Part shown: positions 8,461 to 16,722 of the stretch, piece after piece
How the letters are laid out: each line of letters opens with the position of its first letter
Numbering within the stretch: the stretch's first letter is position 1
Assembly (NCBI RefSeq): GCF_024169245.1
Contig: NZ_JALJWP010000001.1
Span: 124,001 to 188,000 of the forward strand
Length of the DNA: 64,000 bases
Source of the DNA: Pseudomonas koreensis
GTDB taxonomy: Bacteria > Pseudomonadota > Gammaproteobacteria > Pseudomonadales > Pseudomonadaceae
Direction: 5' to 3'
Translations under genes and position numbers: made by a program
The notes under the pieces: generated by a model
Databases searched by the model: none
Told to the model about the DNA's origin: nothing
The model's input: only the letters and a program-made list of their open reading frames with translations

Positions 8461-9162
8461 ATGTCCGATTTCAACACCGCTGAATCCGTAGTCACCCAGT
8501 CGTCCAAAGCGGAATACGAAAACTCCATCAATCTTTCACAACACCTGCCACAAGCCAAAATCATCAGCGAGATGGTCCTGGACGCGTTCCAGTCGACCCG
8601 CGAAAGCGACCAGATCCGCGAGTTGCGTGCGGCGATCCGTCAGGCGCATGACAGCTTTGATGACGACAAGGCGTACGAGCTGATGGGCGAACTCAAGCGC
8701 CTGAAAGACGCCGAGGCAGCCGATATTGCCGCGTTGGAAGACCTGAGCAGCAAGTTCTCGATCGGACGCATTCTGTCCAGCTTCAAGGACGATCCGGCAT
8801 TTCAGGAAATCGTCTATGGCCTTGCGCTGAAGGTGTTGAATCAGACCCATCAGGCGATCAGCAATCCGAGCGGCGGCAAGAGCAAAGCTGCGAAGAAGAA
8901 AGAAGTGGAAATCTTCACCATCAGCAAGGACGGCGCCAGCGTGACCCTGCCAATGCGCACCCCGCGTTCGCGACTGAGCATTGATCGCGAGGCGCTGGAG
9001 TTTCTCGGTTTTACTTTCGTGGGTGAAGGCGATGAAGCCGAGCTCGACGGCGAAACCTTCGTCGACAATGCCGGCACCGAACACGCGGTCAACCGCAAGA
9101 ACATTATCACCGCTCTGCAAACGCAGACGGCGTTCGATGGCTACAGCATCGCCGCGCAGTAA
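8461..9162 (+). CDS. Hypothetical protein, 233 aa
   Basis: A soluble protein with a highly charged helical N-terminal half (about residues 15-100, coiled-coil-like: IRELRAAIRQAHDSFDDDK, then ELMGELKRLKDAEAADIAALEDL). A Lys-rich linker (KSKAAKKKEVE) follows, then a small C-terminal beta domain. No family is recognised. The mix of coiled coil, basic linker and small domain is compatible with a nucleic-acid-associated or structural protein, but that is only a guess. It is monocistronic and ends at a strong terminator. Confidence 0.7.
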   Translation: MSDFNTAESVVTQSSKAEYENSINLSQHLPQAKIISEMVLDAFQSTRESDQIRELRAAIRQAHDSFDDDKAYELMGELKRLKDAEAADIAALEDLSSKFSIGRILSSFKDDPAFQEIVYGLALKVLNQTHQAISNPSGGKSKAAKKKEVEIFTISKDGASVTLPMRTPRSRLSIDREALEFLGFTFVGEGDEAELDGETFVDNAGTEHAVNRKNIITALQTQTAFDGYSIAAQ

Positions 9163-9180
9163 ACCGGCACGCCAGACGAA

Positions 9181-9217
9181 AAAAAGCCCCATGCTGTCAT
9201 GCAACGTGGGGCTTTTT
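9181..9217. terminator. Bidirectional terminator
   Basis: An AAAAAGCCCCA/TGGGGCTTTTT stem serves the convergent genes ending at 9162 (+) and 9232 (-). It marks the left end of the putative phosphoramidate operon. Confidence 0.9.
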
Positions 9218-9231
9218 GCCGACAGCGGGAA

Positions 9232-9957
9232 TCACAGCTGTGGATAAATCCGCTGGTACAACTGCACATCGGACGGGCAATCGATTTCGCCCCACGGCGC
9301 CAGTGTCGGTGTCCCGGCAACGCGCACGCCTGCTTCGATCGCCCGCGAAAACAGTGAGGTCATATCGACCTGATCACGCTGTTCGGCAGTCAATCCGGAC
9401 AGTTGCGCACTCAGCGCCTGCCAGCCGGCGGGGGTGAGTTTGAACAAGCCCATGTATTGCCCCTGGATCTGCTCCAGCGACTCGGCACGATGACCGATCT
9501 GGCAAATCCGTCCGTTATCGATGACGAAGCGTTCCATATCATCCAGCGGATTGTCGAACCGCTGCTGCCATAATTTGACGGCCTGCGGGTCATATCCGAG
9601 GTCGATATCCTCGTCCTTGTGCATCAGGTCGCGCACCAGCGACGGTGAATAAAAGATATCGCCGTAGCTGACCACACACGGTTGCGACTCGAGCCATTCC
9701 TGCGCCGCGCTCAGCGATTGGCGAATACCCGTAGTGCTCCACAGTGGGTTGATGAACAGTCGATCGGCATACGGCGCAAGCATCTCGCTGCGATAACCGG
9801 CGACAATCCCGATTTCGCTGATGCCAGCAGCGCGTAAAGTGCGCACCGTGCGCTCGATCAACGGGGTCTGGTTGAACTCGACCAAAGCCTTGGGACGCTG
9901 ATCGGTGAGCGATCCCAGGCGGCTGCCACGTCCCGCAGCGAGAATGATTGCCTTCAT
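9232..9957 (-). CDS. Nucleotidyltransferase, probable CTP:phosphoglutamine cytidylyltransferase
   Basis: A 241-residue sugar-phosphate nucleotidyltransferase fold of the LicC/Cj1416 type. The NTP loop LAAGRGSRL is at 6-14, the catalytic lysine is in RPKALVEF (K23), and metal aspartates lie in VVSYGDIFY (D100) and WGEIDCPSD (D226). The segment LWQQRFDNPLDDMERF and the later QYMGLFK resemble Campylobacter Cj1416, which makes gamma-glutamyl-CDP-amidate from L-glutamine phosphate and CTP. The 4-base overlap with the amidotransferase-like gene and the adjoining kinase support this pathway over choline phosphate. LicC-type use of another phospho-alcohol is the main alternative. Confidence 0.8.
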   Translation of the reverse strand: MKAIILAAGRGSRLGSLTDQRPKALVEFNQTPLIERTVRTLRAAGISEIGIVAGYRSEMLAPYADRLFINPLWSTTGIRQSLSAAQEWLESQPCVVSYGDIFYSPSLVRDLMHKDEDIDLGYDPQAVKLWQQRFDNPLDDMERFVIDNGRICQIGHRAESLEQIQGQYMGLFKLTPAGWQALSAQLSGLTAEQRDQVDMTSLFSRAIEAGVRVAGTPTLAPWGEIDCPSDVQLYQRIYPQL

Positions 9958-10556
9958 GGTGAAACTCCAAAAACCTGCCGCACCAGGGATATGTCGGCAT
10001 CGTCAAAATGAGGGTTGCGTTCGGGGTGCCACATCACTGCGCTATGGCGCTTGCCCGGATGGCTGACCGCTTCGATCACTCCGTCCGCGCTCAGCGCCTC
10101 GATTTCGTAGCCCGCCGTTACGGAAAAGAAACCGTAATCGTGGAATGAATTGACCCGCCGATTCACACCGCGAAAGTTGATATCGTGGCTGCCGACATGG
10201 CCGGCGACCCGTTCCAGCATGCCCCCGGCAGCGGCCAGCATGACTTGCATGCCGCGGCACACACCGAGTACCGGCAACTGCTTGTGTTGCGCCCATGCAA
10301 GCAACATCGCTTCGGTTTGATCCCGGCAATCGGCGCTGCCCGACAGGGCCTGACAACTGCCGCCGCCGGTCAACAGCACACCTTCCGGTTGCAGGCGTTC
10401 CAGCAACTCACGACTGACCTGCGGATCGTTCGGCAGGTACAACGGCAGCAGTGCGCAATGCGCGAGAAACTGCGCCCAGCGTTGATCAATCGCATCGCGC
10501 CATTCATCACGCGAGGCGTCGAACAGGCGCAGCATGGTCACGGCAATCAACGTCAC
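9954..10556 (-). CDS. Class I glutamine amidotransferase-like hydrolase, probable gamma-glutamyl-CDP-amidate hydrolase
   Basis: The 200-residue GATase1 domain has an intact triad: the nucleophile in GVCRGMQ (C100), and H177 and E179 in MWHPER. It stands alone, without a synthetase partner. The segments LLTGGGS, VNSFHDYG and MWHPERNPHF resemble Campylobacter Cj1417, which releases glutamate from gamma-glutamyl-CDP-amidate to give cytidine diphosphoramidate. The start is a GTG overlapping the stop of the upstream kinase gene as GTGA, and the gene's own stop overlaps the next start by four bases, so the three genes are translationally coupled. A PuuD-like gamma-glutamyl hydrolase role is the alternative. 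Confidence 0.8.
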   Translation of the reverse strand: MTLIAVTMLRLFDASRDEWRDAIDQRWAQFLAHCALLPLYLPNDPQVSRELLERLQPEGVLLTGGGSCQALSGSADCRDQTEAMLLAWAQHKQLPVLGVCRGMQVMLAAAGGMLERVAGHVGSHDINFRGVNRRVNSFHDYGFFSVTAGYEIEALSADGVIEAVSHPGKRHSAVMWHPERNPHFDDADISLVRQVFGVSP

Positions 10557-12913
10557 GACAGCACCTGGATGCGTCGCTCGGCACAGTCGAGAATCAGCCG
10601 GGAGCTCGACAGCAGACTGCGGAATTTGACGTCGCCGACGCCGATGGCGGCAGGAATGGCGAACTCCCGGGCGCGGATCGACATGTGCGAGTTTTCCCCG
10701 CCGTAGGCGGTGATGAATCCGGCAATCCGGTGGGTGAAAATCCAGTCGAAGCCGGGGTCGGCATTCTCGATCAGGACGATGCAGCCTTCGATATCGCGCT
10801 TGCTGGTTTCCTCTGCCCGCAGCACCGCGACTGGCGCTTCTGTGGCACTGCGGGTGATGAAGTTCGGATTACACGACTCGATTGCATGGGACAGCAAGTC
10901 CTGCGGCTTGCAGACGATCACCGGGGTACGAATACCCTGAGTCAATTGCCAGCGCGCGCGGTTGCTGGCGATCTTGTCGCGCACCGTTTCCAGGCGGATC
11001 TCTTCCGGGTTGCCGATGAAATCGCTCAGCTTGGCGAAACTCAGTTCATCAAGGCTCAGTTGGTGCTGTTGACCCCACCCGGCCAGCGCCTTGAGTGCCT
11101 GGGAGACGAATGCTCCGTAGAGGTATTTGACCTTCTCCCGGGCCGCGACAGCAGCGTCGAGAAACTTGAAGAACTGCTCCGCCGACACACGGAACTGGCA
11201 CTCGTCGAACGCCTGTTGCACGGCTTGACGGATTTCCCGGCTGATCACCCTTGGCCCATCATCACGGTGAGCGCGTTGCAGCGGGGTGTTCCAGTCGAAG
11301 TAAGCGTCCGGGCTTTCGTCGTAGCGGGCCACGCGCACATCGTAGGTGCCTGGCCGCACATGGCCGTGCAGACGCAGGAACGCTTCTTTGTGAAGGATGC
11401 GGAAGTCATCCGCCATCTTGCGGCCGACGGTGTGTACGCCGCCGATCATCCAGTCGGTAAAGCCCGTCGGGATGCGCTGCTGGGTTTCCAGTGACTTGAT
11501 CACTGCGGTGGCAACGAAGGCCGCCCGCGCGACGCCGGAAAACACTTCGCCGACGACCTTGGCATCCGCCAGTGCGTGGCGCAGGCGCTGGAGCGGATCG
11601 TCATTTTCATGGTAGCGATCGAGCCGTTCGGCTTTTTGCTCAATGCGCGGCAGTCGGGTCAGGTCCGAGAAAAACGGACCATCGGCGCTGATAATGTGCT
11701 CGGTGACGTTTCTCAACTCCCCTAGATAGAGCTTGCACTGCATGGCGTTCAGGCCCTTGAACGCTGGTATCGATTCGATCGGTGTCGCTGCCAGTTGTGG
11801 GGTGAAGCAAGTGGGGATGATGGAGAACTCGATCTTGTCGTGCAGCGACTGATGGGCTGCCAGGTGCTCACTGCACTGGCTGACCACCGAGTTGACGATC
11901 GACAGCGGCAACGTCGCCGGAATGAACGACTCGACGCTGTAGGGAATGCAAATGTACGGTGAGCCGCTGAACTGATACATCAGCGGTTTGTTGCGCATGT
12001 CACGGTAGCCATAACGGAACCGCGCCGAGGCCCAGTTCACATCGGTGATCAATTCCTTGTACAGCGAATAGGCCAGCGGCCGTGGTTTGACACCGATCAT
12101 CTCGGCCGGATTCCAGTCCGGCATCAAGCCCAGAAAGGCATTCAAGCCAAGCTCGGGCTGACGAGTCTTGCGCGCCAGGCCTTCAAGCAAAACCACTTCG
12201 CTGTCGAGCACCGCACGCAAGGCTGAATCGGCTTGGGTGTCGATATTTTCAACACCCGAGCCGGTCATCGGGCGCACCTGGAACAGCAACGGTCCGTCGG
12301 CAGTGATGGCAAATTCGATGTCCAGCGCATCGCGCTCGGTCAGTTCCTCGACTTCGGCGAGCAATGCAAACAAACCTTTGAGCGCCGCAGGTTCTACGCC
12401 ACATTGCGACTTGATGGCGACAAACGAATGCACCGTGCCGGTCCCGGCCGTGACGCCGTCCGTGCCCTCGCCGGGAACATAATCGACGACGTAATACGGC
12501 AGGCCGGTTTCCGGATCACGCGTCATCGCGACCCCGGAGGCCAGTACGCCGGTGGCCATGCTTTGAATCAGCACTTCGTCGAAGTCCCGGGCCTCGCCGT
12601 AGGACGCAATCACCTGTTCAATGGCCTGCTTGAGCGCCGCTACCCCACGCACGTTGCCAACCGAGTCATACATGCCGGCGCCAGACGTGCCGTCCTGGTC
12701 TTCGGTCAGACTGCTCGACCGCACGATCATCGGCTGATCGGCAAAGCGCCGAGCGCAATAATCCAGAATCGCCTGTGGCTTGTTGCGCCAATTGGCAACG
12801 GTGAACCGGTGCAATGGCAGCACCCGGCCGGTTTTCAGGAACGGGGCAAGGCTTTCCAGCGTTCCGGCCTTACCGGAAAACTCGAAGGGACTGGCTAAAG
12901 TCATCGACTGCAT
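10553..12913 (-). CDS. PEP-synthase/PPDK-like phosphotransferase, probable L-glutamine kinase
   Basis: The 786-residue protein has an N-terminal ATP-grasp region (IVRSSSLTEDQDG near residue 60, then ASGVAMTRDPETGLPYY), a central linker, and a C-terminal phosphohistidine swivel domain with GGENSHMSIRAREFAIPAA, where His743 is the expected phospho-carrier. It lacks the C-terminal PEP/pyruvate TIM barrel of true PEP synthases. This is the layout of rifampin phosphotransferase and of Campylobacter Cj1418, which phosphorylates the glutamine amide nitrogen. Co-location with Cj1416- and Cj1417-like genes favours glutamine kinase. The ATG at 12913 has a GGAAG site; an ATG at 12925 is the alternative. 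Confidence 0.8.
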   Translation of the reverse strand: MQSMTLASPFEFSGKAGTLESLAPFLKTGRVLPLHRFTVANWRNKPQAILDYCARRFADQPMIVRSSSLTEDQDGTSGAGMYDSVGNVRGVAALKQAIEQVIASYGEARDFDEVLIQSMATGVLASGVAMTRDPETGLPYYVVDYVPGEGTDGVTAGTGTVHSFVAIKSQCGVEPAALKGLFALLAEVEELTERDALDIEFAITADGPLLFQVRPMTGSGVENIDTQADSALRAVLDSEVVLLEGLARKTRQPELGLNAFLGLMPDWNPAEMIGVKPRPLAYSLYKELITDVNWASARFRYGYRDMRNKPLMYQFSGSPYICIPYSVESFIPATLPLSIVNSVVSQCSEHLAAHQSLHDKIEFSIIPTCFTPQLAATPIESIPAFKGLNAMQCKLYLGELRNVTEHIISADGPFFSDLTRLPRIEQKAERLDRYHENDDPLQRLRHALADAKVVGEVFSGVARAAFVATAVIKSLETQQRIPTGFTDWMIGGVHTVGRKMADDFRILHKEAFLRLHGHVRPGTYDVRVARYDESPDAYFDWNTPLQRAHRDDGPRVISREIRQAVQQAFDECQFRVSAEQFFKFLDAAVAAREKVKYLYGAFVSQALKALAGWGQQHQLSLDELSFAKLSDFIGNPEEIRLETVRDKIASNRARWQLTQGIRTPVIVCKPQDLLSHAIESCNPNFITRSATEAPVAVLRAEETSKRDIEGCIVLIENADPGFDWIFTHRIAGFITAYGGENSHMSIRAREFAIPAAIGVGDVKFRSLLSSSRLILDCAERRIQVLS

Positions 12914-12990
12914 GTCGTCTTCCATTGATAGAGGTGATTACAATCCGTTGGGGACAGCGATGGCCACCGGGCGCCGGGTACGCGTGTGCT

Positions 12991-14301
12991 TCAGAGCAAC
13001 TCGGGGCCGGTGTATTTCGCCAGCTCGTTGCCGTACAGCAGCGACAGCTCAGCGAGGAACTCATTGCCCTTTTTCGCTGCGGCGTACGGGCAGCTGTCGA
13101 GCACGATGACGTGGCCGATAGTGCCGATATTGCCGCTGTAAACACTCACTTCCTGACCCGGAGCGACATGCGCGGTGCAGAAGGTGATTTCGTATTTATC
13201 CAGCAACGGTTGCAACAGGCTCGGGTCGTAACTGGAGGATATCCGGCCGCCATGTCGCGAAGCGACGGTGACCACGGTGCCGGCCGTTTCGATCAGCGAG
13301 TCGTCAATCTTGATGGTCTCGCCCAAGTGCAGGCGGATGAGCATTTCGAACGGATCGATACCCGTCAGCATCCGGTACATCTGCGGCGCGACGCTGCCCA
13401 TCATCCGCGCGTTGATTTCCACCAGGCACGGACCGTTTTCATCGCGCAGCAATTCGACGTGATACAGGCCGATGTCCAGTTTCAGAGCACTGAACACCTG
13501 CTGCACATACGCTTTGATTTCGTCACGCGCCGCGATGTCCAGGCCGGATGGCATGGTCGCGGTCATCTCGAGGATTTCGTTGTAGTCGGCGCGGAAACGA
13601 ATGGTCGTCGCATAGCAGGAGACCACGCCGTTCTGCACGATCACTTCTGCCGAGTGCAGCGTGCCGTTGACGTATTGCTCGACCAGGTATTCACGGCTCA
13701 CCAGCCCATCGATCATCGGATCGGAATCGGCGCGGGCCTGACGGATGTTTTCGACGAAAGCATCGAAGTCTTGCCTGGTGAAACAGATCGCCGAGAACTG
13801 CTTGGAGAAACCACGGGTCGGCTTCACTACGAACGGCAGTGCGAGGCGCGGAACAACCCCTTCGGCCAATTGGCTTTCGGTCAATACCTGGAAATCCGGG
13901 GAGCGCACATTGTTTGCCCGCAGGGTTTCACGCAGTCGGCTCTTGTAGACGGCGCCGCACAGATGTTCATGGCTCGGGTAACGCGTACCGAGCAGTTCAG
14001 CTTCGCGGGCCACGGCAACAATCGCCGCTTCGGACGTGGTGATCAGCGCATCGATCTTGCGGGTGTCGTTGAGCTTGACCAGCAGATCGTGAAACTCATC
14101 GCCATTGAGCGAATCGACACGGATGTATTCGTCGACGTGCTTGAGATAAGGCTCGATTTTCGACTGATCGCCCTTTACCGAAATGGTCAGGAATGACATA
14201 TCGCGCTGGTGAATGAACGTCACGTAACAACCCAGACGCTTGGCAGCTTCGAAAGCCAGCAGGCCACTGACAGTACTGTCGACCAAAACGACGTGTTTCA
14301 T
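12991..14301 (-). CDS. ATP-grasp ligase (amino-acid ligase type)
   Basis: A 436-residue ATP-grasp enzyme. It has an N-terminal Rossmann-like domain (MKHVVLVDSTVSGLLAFEAA), an ATP-binding segment FVVKPTRGFSK, LVEQYVNGTLHSAEV, and the metal-binding LVEINARMMGS. These are features of L-amino acid ligases of the carboxylate-amine ligase superfamily, which join carboxylates to amines through acyl phosphates. It probably forms an amide or peptide bond in the product of this cluster. The ATG at 14301 has a GGAGCG site; the frame extends upstream but that part overlaps the preceding gene. It lies 17 bases after the CDP-alcohol transferase gene. Confidence 0.8.
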   Translation of the reverse strand: MKHVVLVDSTVSGLLAFEAAKRLGCYVTFIHQRDMSFLTISVKGDQSKIEPYLKHVDEYIRVDSLNGDEFHDLLVKLNDTRKIDALITTSEAAIVAVAREAELLGTRYPSHEHLCGAVYKSRLRETLRANNVRSPDFQVLTESQLAEGVVPRLALPFVVKPTRGFSKQFSAICFTRQDFDAFVENIRQARADSDPMIDGLVSREYLVEQYVNGTLHSAEVIVQNGVVSCYATTIRFRADYNEILEMTATMPSGLDIAARDEIKAYVQQVFSALKLDIGLYHVELLRDENGPCLVEINARMMGSVAPQMYRMLTGIDPFEMLIRLHLGETIKIDDSLIETAGTVVTVASRHGGRISSSYDPSLLQPLLDKYEITFCTAHVAPGQEVSVYSGNIGTIGHVIVLDSCPYAAAKKGNEFLAELSLLYGNELAKYTGPELL

Positions 14302-14318
14302 AAAAGCGCTCCGTGTAC

Positions 14319-14936
14319 TTATGCGTTGTGAAGGAGAAAAGTGCTCAGGGAAAAGACCACCGCAATGAACGTGACCGTGGGCATTGCCTTGAATTTCGGC
14401 AATTTCAGATTGGTCACTTGCAACACGGCAATCAGTAAAGTCAGCCACACCAGGGCATGGGCGGCGAGATGGCTGGCGGCCACTGCTTGAAAAGCCAGGG
14501 CAAACAGCAAACCGGAATAGGTTGTCGGCAACCCGCGATAGCCGACCGGCGCTTTCGGATCATTGATGGCAAACACCGCCAGGCGCAGCACGCCCGAGAG
14601 CACCAGGCCGGCGGCCACCGCGACACTCGCAAAAGAAGGGAACAGCAGAATCAGGATCAGCGCCGGCGCGACACTGAAATTCAGCAGATCGGCAAAACTG
14701 TCCAGGTGTTTGCCGAATGCCCGACGGGGAGTATCAGCGGACAACCAGGTCCGCGCGATGTGGCCGTCGAGGAAGTCGAGTATCGCGGCAAGGCAAATGA
14801 TACTCGCGGCCCAGGACAATTGACCTTGATACGCCGTGACCACGGCAATAAAGGACAACAGTATGTTTAAGGTAGTCACCCAATTAGCCAGATCGAGAAA
14901 ACGCACGAACGGAAACAGCGGCACTATATGACGCAT
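14319..14936 (-). CDS. CDP-alcohol phosphatidyltransferase family protein
   Basis: A 205-residue integral membrane enzyme with about six hydrophobic segments. The family signature is complete: D54, D57-G58, A61-R62, G75, D79 and D83. The spacer between AR and G is 12 rather than the usual 8 residues. The family transfers a phosphoryl head group from a CDP-linked donor to an alcohol with loss of CMP, with four aspartates holding two metals. It is closest to phosphatidylserine synthase-like forms. Next to a CDP-phosphoramidate pathway it may use that nucleotide as donor; this is inference. Confidence 0.8.
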   Translation of the reverse strand: MRHIVPLFPFVRFLDLANWVTTLNILLSFIAVVTAYQGQLSWAASIICLAAILDFLDGHIARTWLSADTPRRAFGKHLDSFADLLNFSVAPALILILLFPSFASVAVAAGLVLSGVLRLAVFAINDPKAPVGYRGLPTTYSGLLFALAFQAVAASHLAAHALVWLTLLIAVLQVTNLKLPKFKAMPTVTFIAVVFSLSTFLLHNA

Positions 14937-14968
14937 GAGTCATGACTTCCTTGTCTGGAAAAGTTTAA

Positions 14969-16162
14969 TTAAACAGTTTGCTCGACCGGCTTTAGACCTG
15001 ACGATAATAACTTCATAACTATTAGATAGCTGCCGGCAAATACCATGCTGGTGGCAAACAAACCAATATGTTCAACCAGCAATGAGCCAAAGAATATTGT
15101 AAGGATCATCCCGGCGTAGACGCCCGCATATTGCACCGACGCCACCAAAGGCATGGCATTGGCCGGCGTCGCCAGCACCACATCCGATTGCAGTTTGAAA
15201 AACGCCAGTTCAAAGAAAAAGATGTAGAAGAAGTAAGCAATGTAGCTTGAGGCAAACCCGCCACCATAGGCCGCGGTCATCATGAACAGCGCACTGGCGC
15301 CGGCCATCGACAGCGGTGCCAGGCGATGGCCGCGCTTGTTGAGCTTGTAGTAGAGGATCGCCCCGGCCAACGCGGCCATGCTGTTCACGGCTTGCAACAG
15401 ACCGACATAACCTTCCGACAAACCCAGCACATGGGCAGGCAGAATAATCCGCGAAACGTTGAAGAAACCCTGGTAGACGCTGACGAAGATGATGAAGCTG
15501 GTGAAGCTGCTGCGCAGTGAAGGCGTCGTTTTCATCAATTGGGAGAACGTCGCGATCAGTGCAGCAGATGGCGGCAACGCGCCGCTGGCCGGACGCTCGG
15601 CCCTGGGCAGCAGAAAGGCGGCACCGGCTGCGATCGCAAACAGCGTGGCGGTGATCAGCATAGCCTGCCAGGGCATCATCTCGCCTTTGACCAGGCCCAT
15701 TGTTGCACCGGCGATACCGCCAGCAATGAACTGCGCAGTCAGCGTCAAAGGCACTGTCGACTCGACGTTCTGCGAGTTGAAATAGCATTTGATCGCGACG
15801 ATGCGACCCACCCGTTGCAGCGCGTCCAGCGTACCGATCGCGACGCCACCGACAATGGCTATCAGGGCAACTGTCGGCAATATCGAATAGACCAGCACCG
15901 CCACCAGCAACGCTACGGCATTGGACAACAGGAGCAAGGTGCGCGGAGAGATCCGGTCAGAGAGCCGATATATCTGCCCGACAAATACTACGGGCAACAC
16001 CATCGGTGAAAACAGCACGATCTGCGAATACAGCAGACTGCCGGTTTCCTTGTAAGTGTAATAAGACAGGTAGATATAACTGAGGGTAGAGGCGCAAATG
16101 GCACAGAGGTTTACGATCCATATCAGAATCGTCAGGTTCTTGGTTGAATAAGTGATATTCAT
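14969..16162 (-). CDS. MFS transporter, probable exporter
   Basis: About twelve hydrophobic segments in 397 residues. The N-terminal half includes IYRLSDRISPRTLLLLSNA, the loop-2/3 signature of the major facilitator superfamily. It is the first gene of the unit that holds the ATP-grasp and glutamine-kinase-like genes, and so is a likely exporter or self-protection pump for the product. The ATG at 16162 has an AAGGA site; a GTG 39 bases upstream is less likely. The long AT-rich region upstream separates it from the divergent MocR regulator. Confidence 0.85.
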   Translation of the reverse strand: MNITYSTKNLTILIWIVNLCAICASTLSYIYLSYYTYKETGSLLYSQIVLFSPMVLPVVFVGQIYRLSDRISPRTLLLLSNAVALLVAVLVYSILPTVALIAIVGGVAIGTLDALQRVGRIVAIKCYFNSQNVESTVPLTLTAQFIAGGIAGATMGLVKGEMMPWQAMLITATLFAIAAGAAFLLPRAERPASGALPPSAALIATFSQLMKTTPSLRSSFTSFIIFVSVYQGFFNVSRIILPAHVLGLSEGYVGLLQAVNSMAALAGAILYYKLNKRGHRLAPLSMAGASALFMMTAAYGGGFASSYIAYFFYIFFFELAFFKLQSDVVLATPANAMPLVASVQYAGVYAGMILTIFFGSLLVEHIGLFATSMVFAGSYLIVMKLLSSGLKPVEQTV

Positions 16163-16722
16163 GTGATCCTTCACTGTTAAAGCTTCCTGCTTACGGGTCA
16201 CACGCTATAGTAAAAAAAATCTCTCGGCAATATTTTTTAACAGATCTGTCATAAACTTTTGCTAGGCGAAAAACACGCACTCTTTTAGTGCGACGCAGTT
16301 CTAAAGCCACGAACTTGTTACAACTGCCAGAGCGCATAAGCAGGACAAAAAACCAACTATCAATAGCGGCGCTCATCAATGACCCAGTAACTATGGGTGC
16401 TACCGGGTTGCACTAATCAAGTGCATTCATGACAACAAGTAACACCCTGTCCGCCATCATGGTTGCACCTGCATGGCTGATTTACATACGGCACGTTTTT
16501 GCCATGCAGGCTATTCAGCCTGGCCCATTGCAAAGTGCCAGCGTCTACGGCAATCAATGCCCGTCCCGCAACTATCGCAGGCCACCCAACACGGCGACCG
16601 TGCACGGTTCGGCTGTGCCAGAAAATCCTTTCCCTAACCCATGAGCACCACGGATCCGCCCGCAGAGAGCGTCAACTCACTTTCCAGCCCAAGACTTCAG
16701 TGGTGCGATTGCTGAGGTCACC
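16163..16722. promoter_or_regulatory. 560-base divergent intergenic region with inverted repeats
   Basis: No convincing gene lies here. The left third is AT-rich and contains the palindrome ACAGATCTGT at 16240-16249. TGCAC and GTGCA arms lie at 16409-16425. A perfect 10-base inverted repeat, CCTGCATGGC at 16468-16477 and GCCATGCAGG at 16501-16510, has 23 bases between its arms. These are candidate operators for the MocR regulator at 16723 or its neighbours. The promoters themselves could not be placed with confidence. Confidence 0.5.

Noticed and set aside
10553..12913. Phosphonate biosynthesis or housekeeping PEP synthase.
   Set aside because: There is no PEP mutase or phosphonopyruvate decarboxylase gene, and the kinase lacks the C-terminal PEP/pyruvate barrel needed for PEP synthase.
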